A stretch of 48,482 nt of DNA, taken from assembly GCA_052035955.1 (NCBI GenBank), contig JBPOHD010000020.1, positions 1 through 48,482 of the forward strand. Reading direction: 5' to 3'. The translations under genes were made by a program, and so were the position numbers. The stretch comes from JAEUNJ01 sp052035955 (lineage in GTDB: Bacteria > Pseudomonadota > Gammaproteobacteria > Burkholderiales > Rhodocyclaceae). Positions within the stretch are counted from its first letter, which is position 1; each line of letters starts with the position of its first letter. A model generated the notes under the pieces. The model made no database searches. It was not told the origin of the DNA and saw nothing but the letters and a program-made list of their open reading frames with translations. This document shows positions 46,992 through 48,482 of the stretch, one piece after another.

Positions 46992-47507
46992 CGGCAGCCG
47001 GAAAGCGCTGTGGTCACATCGAAGGTACGGCCGCTCATCGGCCTGAGCTGCCGTACAGCACTCGCCAGATGAGCGACAGGTATTCTGAGGTCAACAGTCC
47101 TTCAAGCCAACTCGGCGGCGAAGGACAACCCTATATCGCTTTCACAAAGCGGTCTCAGTCGATATTCTGGCACCAACGTATATGCATCCCAAGCCATGGC
47201 TCGAGAGGCAAAAAGCGGAAGTTGGATGCCGAGAAGGAGAAGGTAAGAGAATATTGAGCGAAGCTTCAAGCCGCTGGCGAGGATATTGTGCCTGGGCGCG
47301 TCCAGACTCCGCCCTCCATCATAAGGTCAACGAGATTGAGGAGCGGAAAAAAGCGCGAGATGCAATCATTGCCGGCCTTCAGTCTCGGATCAGTCGCACA
47401 GGAATGTGACTCTTGGTAGGAGATGGAAGCCAGGTTCAAGTGAGGGACGTGTTGTGGGGTTTTTCTTGTCATGACAAAATGACGCCCGCTCGACCATTGA
47501 GGCATCC
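46992..47507. other. gap with no recognisable gene
   Basis: Open frames here (for example 47182-47409) lack family resemblance and ribosome binding sites. Base composition is lower in G+C than the core genes. The only clear signal is TTGTCATGACAA, a perfect 12-bp palindrome at 47466-47477, 30 bases before the metallophosphoesterase start. Confidence 0.4.
47466..47477. promoter_or_regulatory. 12-bp palindrome before the metallophosphoesterase gene
   Basis: TTGTCATGACAA is fully symmetric and placed where a repressor operator would lie. No regulator gene is adjacent. Confidence 0.35.
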
Positions 47508-48377
47508 ATGCTCATTCTCCATTTGTCAGATATTCATTTCAAGCATCCCGACTGCAACGACCCGAGTCGAGATCCGGACCAACCTGTCCGTAGCGCCCTT
47601 ATTGCTGATTTGCGAGAGCGAGTAGCTGATATCGGACCGGTCCACGCAATCCTGTTCACGGGCGACATTGCCTTTCGCGGCCTTACCGAAGAATACGAGG
47701 CGGCGGGAAAGTGGATTGAGGCTGTAGCGACAACCGTCGGCTGTCCTGCAGAGGGAATTTATCTCGTCCCCGGCAACCATGATGTTGATCGGAACTGCAT
47801 CGCGAAGAATCAGGCGATCAAGAACGCGCACGCGCAGATGCTGTCCGCAGATGACAGCACCATAGAACGGGTTGTGCGCGAGCAATTGTCGGATAAGGAG
47901 ACGGAACGCGCCTTGCTCAAACCGCTTGATGCCTATAACGCTGTCGCGGTGAAGTATGACTGCGCGGTGCTACCCGAAAAGTGGTCATGGATAGACGATG
48001 TACCGGACGAGGCCAGCGGCGTGGTTTTTCGCCTATACGGTATTGCCTCGACGCTGCTATCGGGCGCCGTTCAACCGGGCGGCAACCAGAACGATAGGAG
48101 AGAGACTCTCTACCTGAGCCCGCGACAAATTGCCATATCGCGCCAAGAAAACGTCGTCAATTTGGTCCTTTCGCACCATCCGCCCCATTGGTTCCGCAAT
48201 TACCGGGAAGTAGGGCGCGCAATGGAAAATTATGCCCATATCCAGTTTTTTGGGCATGAGCATGAGCGGCGTCACGAAAAGACCGAGCACTACATTCGCC
48301 TTTTCGCGAGTGCGGTAAATCCGGATCGGTCCGAAGCTGGTACCCCAGGATATAACTTAGAAACTCTAACAAAATGA
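47508..48377 (+). pseudogene. calcineurin-like metallophosphoesterase, C-terminus cut by an IS
   Basis: 289 codons. The metal-site motifs of the calcineurin fold are complete: ILHLSDIHF, ILFTGDIAFRG, VPGNHDVDRN, LSHHPPHWF and FFGHEHERR. The natural reading continues to GTPGYNL; the next residues, ETLTK and the stop, come from the IS end that begins at about 48359. Such N-terminal phosphoesterase domains usually precede further domains, and large multidomain versions occur among defence genes. What was lost here is not in the window. The catalytic domain might still be made. Confidence 0.8.
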
Positions 48378-48482
48378 GTGTTACCCCCTGTTCACAAAGG
48401 TCGAAATTCGTTAACCTCTGCCCTGTTTTTTTTGTGCAGAGGAAATGGCCAAACCGATACTGGACGATGAACTGTGGGCGCT
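48359..48482 (+). mobile_element. 5' end of an IS5-like insertion sequence (right copy, reading outwards)
   Basis: Exact inverse of bases 1-124. It contains the IS end, a leader with a T8 run, GAGGA and the transposase start. It interrupts the metallophosphoesterase gene. The outward-reading transposase continues beyond the right edge. Confidence 0.75.
48445..48482 (+). CDS. IS5-like transposase, N-terminal 12 residues only
   Basis: ATG 48445 follows CAGAGGAA. Only MAKPILDDELWA is within the window, identical to the left-edge copy. The family call is by resemblance of this short N-terminus. Confidence 0.6.
   Translation, partial: MAKPILDDELWA

Overview
The window is a high-GC (roughly two-thirds G+C by eye) bacterial chromosome segment. 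Its gene set points to a betaproteobacterium, most likely Rhodocyclales or a close relative. The evidence is a fused-subunit 2-oxoacid:ferredoxin oxidoreductase cluster of the kind known from denitrifying aromatic degraders, a PEP-CTERM protein, a PHA phasin, the HpnC/D/E squalene route and an AlgZ/AlgR-type two-component pair. This is inference; there is no rRNA or other strict taxonomic marker in the window. Both ends are 124-bp copies of the same sequence in opposite orientation. Each carries the start of an IS5-like transposase, so the window is bounded by two inverted copies of one insertion sequence.

Layout. 1-3.5 kb: an acyl-CoA dehydrogenase diverges from an SDR and a quinone-oxidoreductase-like gene across a palindromic operator. 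3.6-7.1 kb: a tRNA-Ser(GGA) is followed by an accessory patch with a HEPN/MNT toxin-antitoxin operon, a truncated DEDD-exonuclease gene, gene debris and a Phd/ParE-type pair. 7.1-7.5 kb: the C-terminal stubs of a cytochrome c and an NtrC-type regulator face each other. 7.7-14.6 kb: a Do-like periplasmic protease, an ECF sigma factor with its zinc-finger anti-sigma, a PilZ protein, a PilZ-STAS fusion, an FAD oxidoreductase and a phasin. 14.6-22.1 kb: a catalytically decayed acyl-CoA-synthetase/GNAT protein, DNA polymerase IV, a putative DNA-binding protein with three palindromes, a stand-alone B12-binding photosensor-like protein and small genes.

22.3-28.1 kb: an anaerobic electron-supply operon. 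It has an FNR-like box, then an FeS-flavoprotein, an NAD(P)H-type flavoprotein, KorA and KorB, with a MITE-like inverted repeat between korA and korB. 28.2-32.4 kb: a formylglycine-generating-enzyme-like gene stub, a VapBC pair and hpnCDE, where the hpnD start region is tandemly triplicated. 32.4-40.4 kb: a PEP-CTERM/CHRD protein, LolD-like ATPase/TesA, SelD/MnmH (selenium for tRNA), a REP array, a LytS/LytTR pair, two membrane proteins and a methyltransferase. 40.5-48.4 kb: an apparently intact acyl-CoA-synthetase/GNAT protein, an orphan MqsA antitoxin with a toxin stub flanked by MITE arms, a CDGSH protein, two unknown genes, a second VapBC and a metallophosphoesterase cut by the right-hand IS.

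The core theme is anaerobic or facultative carbon and redox metabolism (acyl-CoA oxidation, Kor, PHA, acyl-CoA synthetase/acetyltransferase) plus membrane hopanoid precursors. Toxin-antitoxin modules, repeats and gene stubs interrupt it and mark repeated insertion and deletion. The most unusual signals are the triplicated hpnD initiation region, the empty and cargo-bearing forms of the MITE-like repeat, the three GAAwCCGGwTTC palindromes, the promoter/operator abutting the MNT start codon, and the B12 protein with a W-x9-EH motif.
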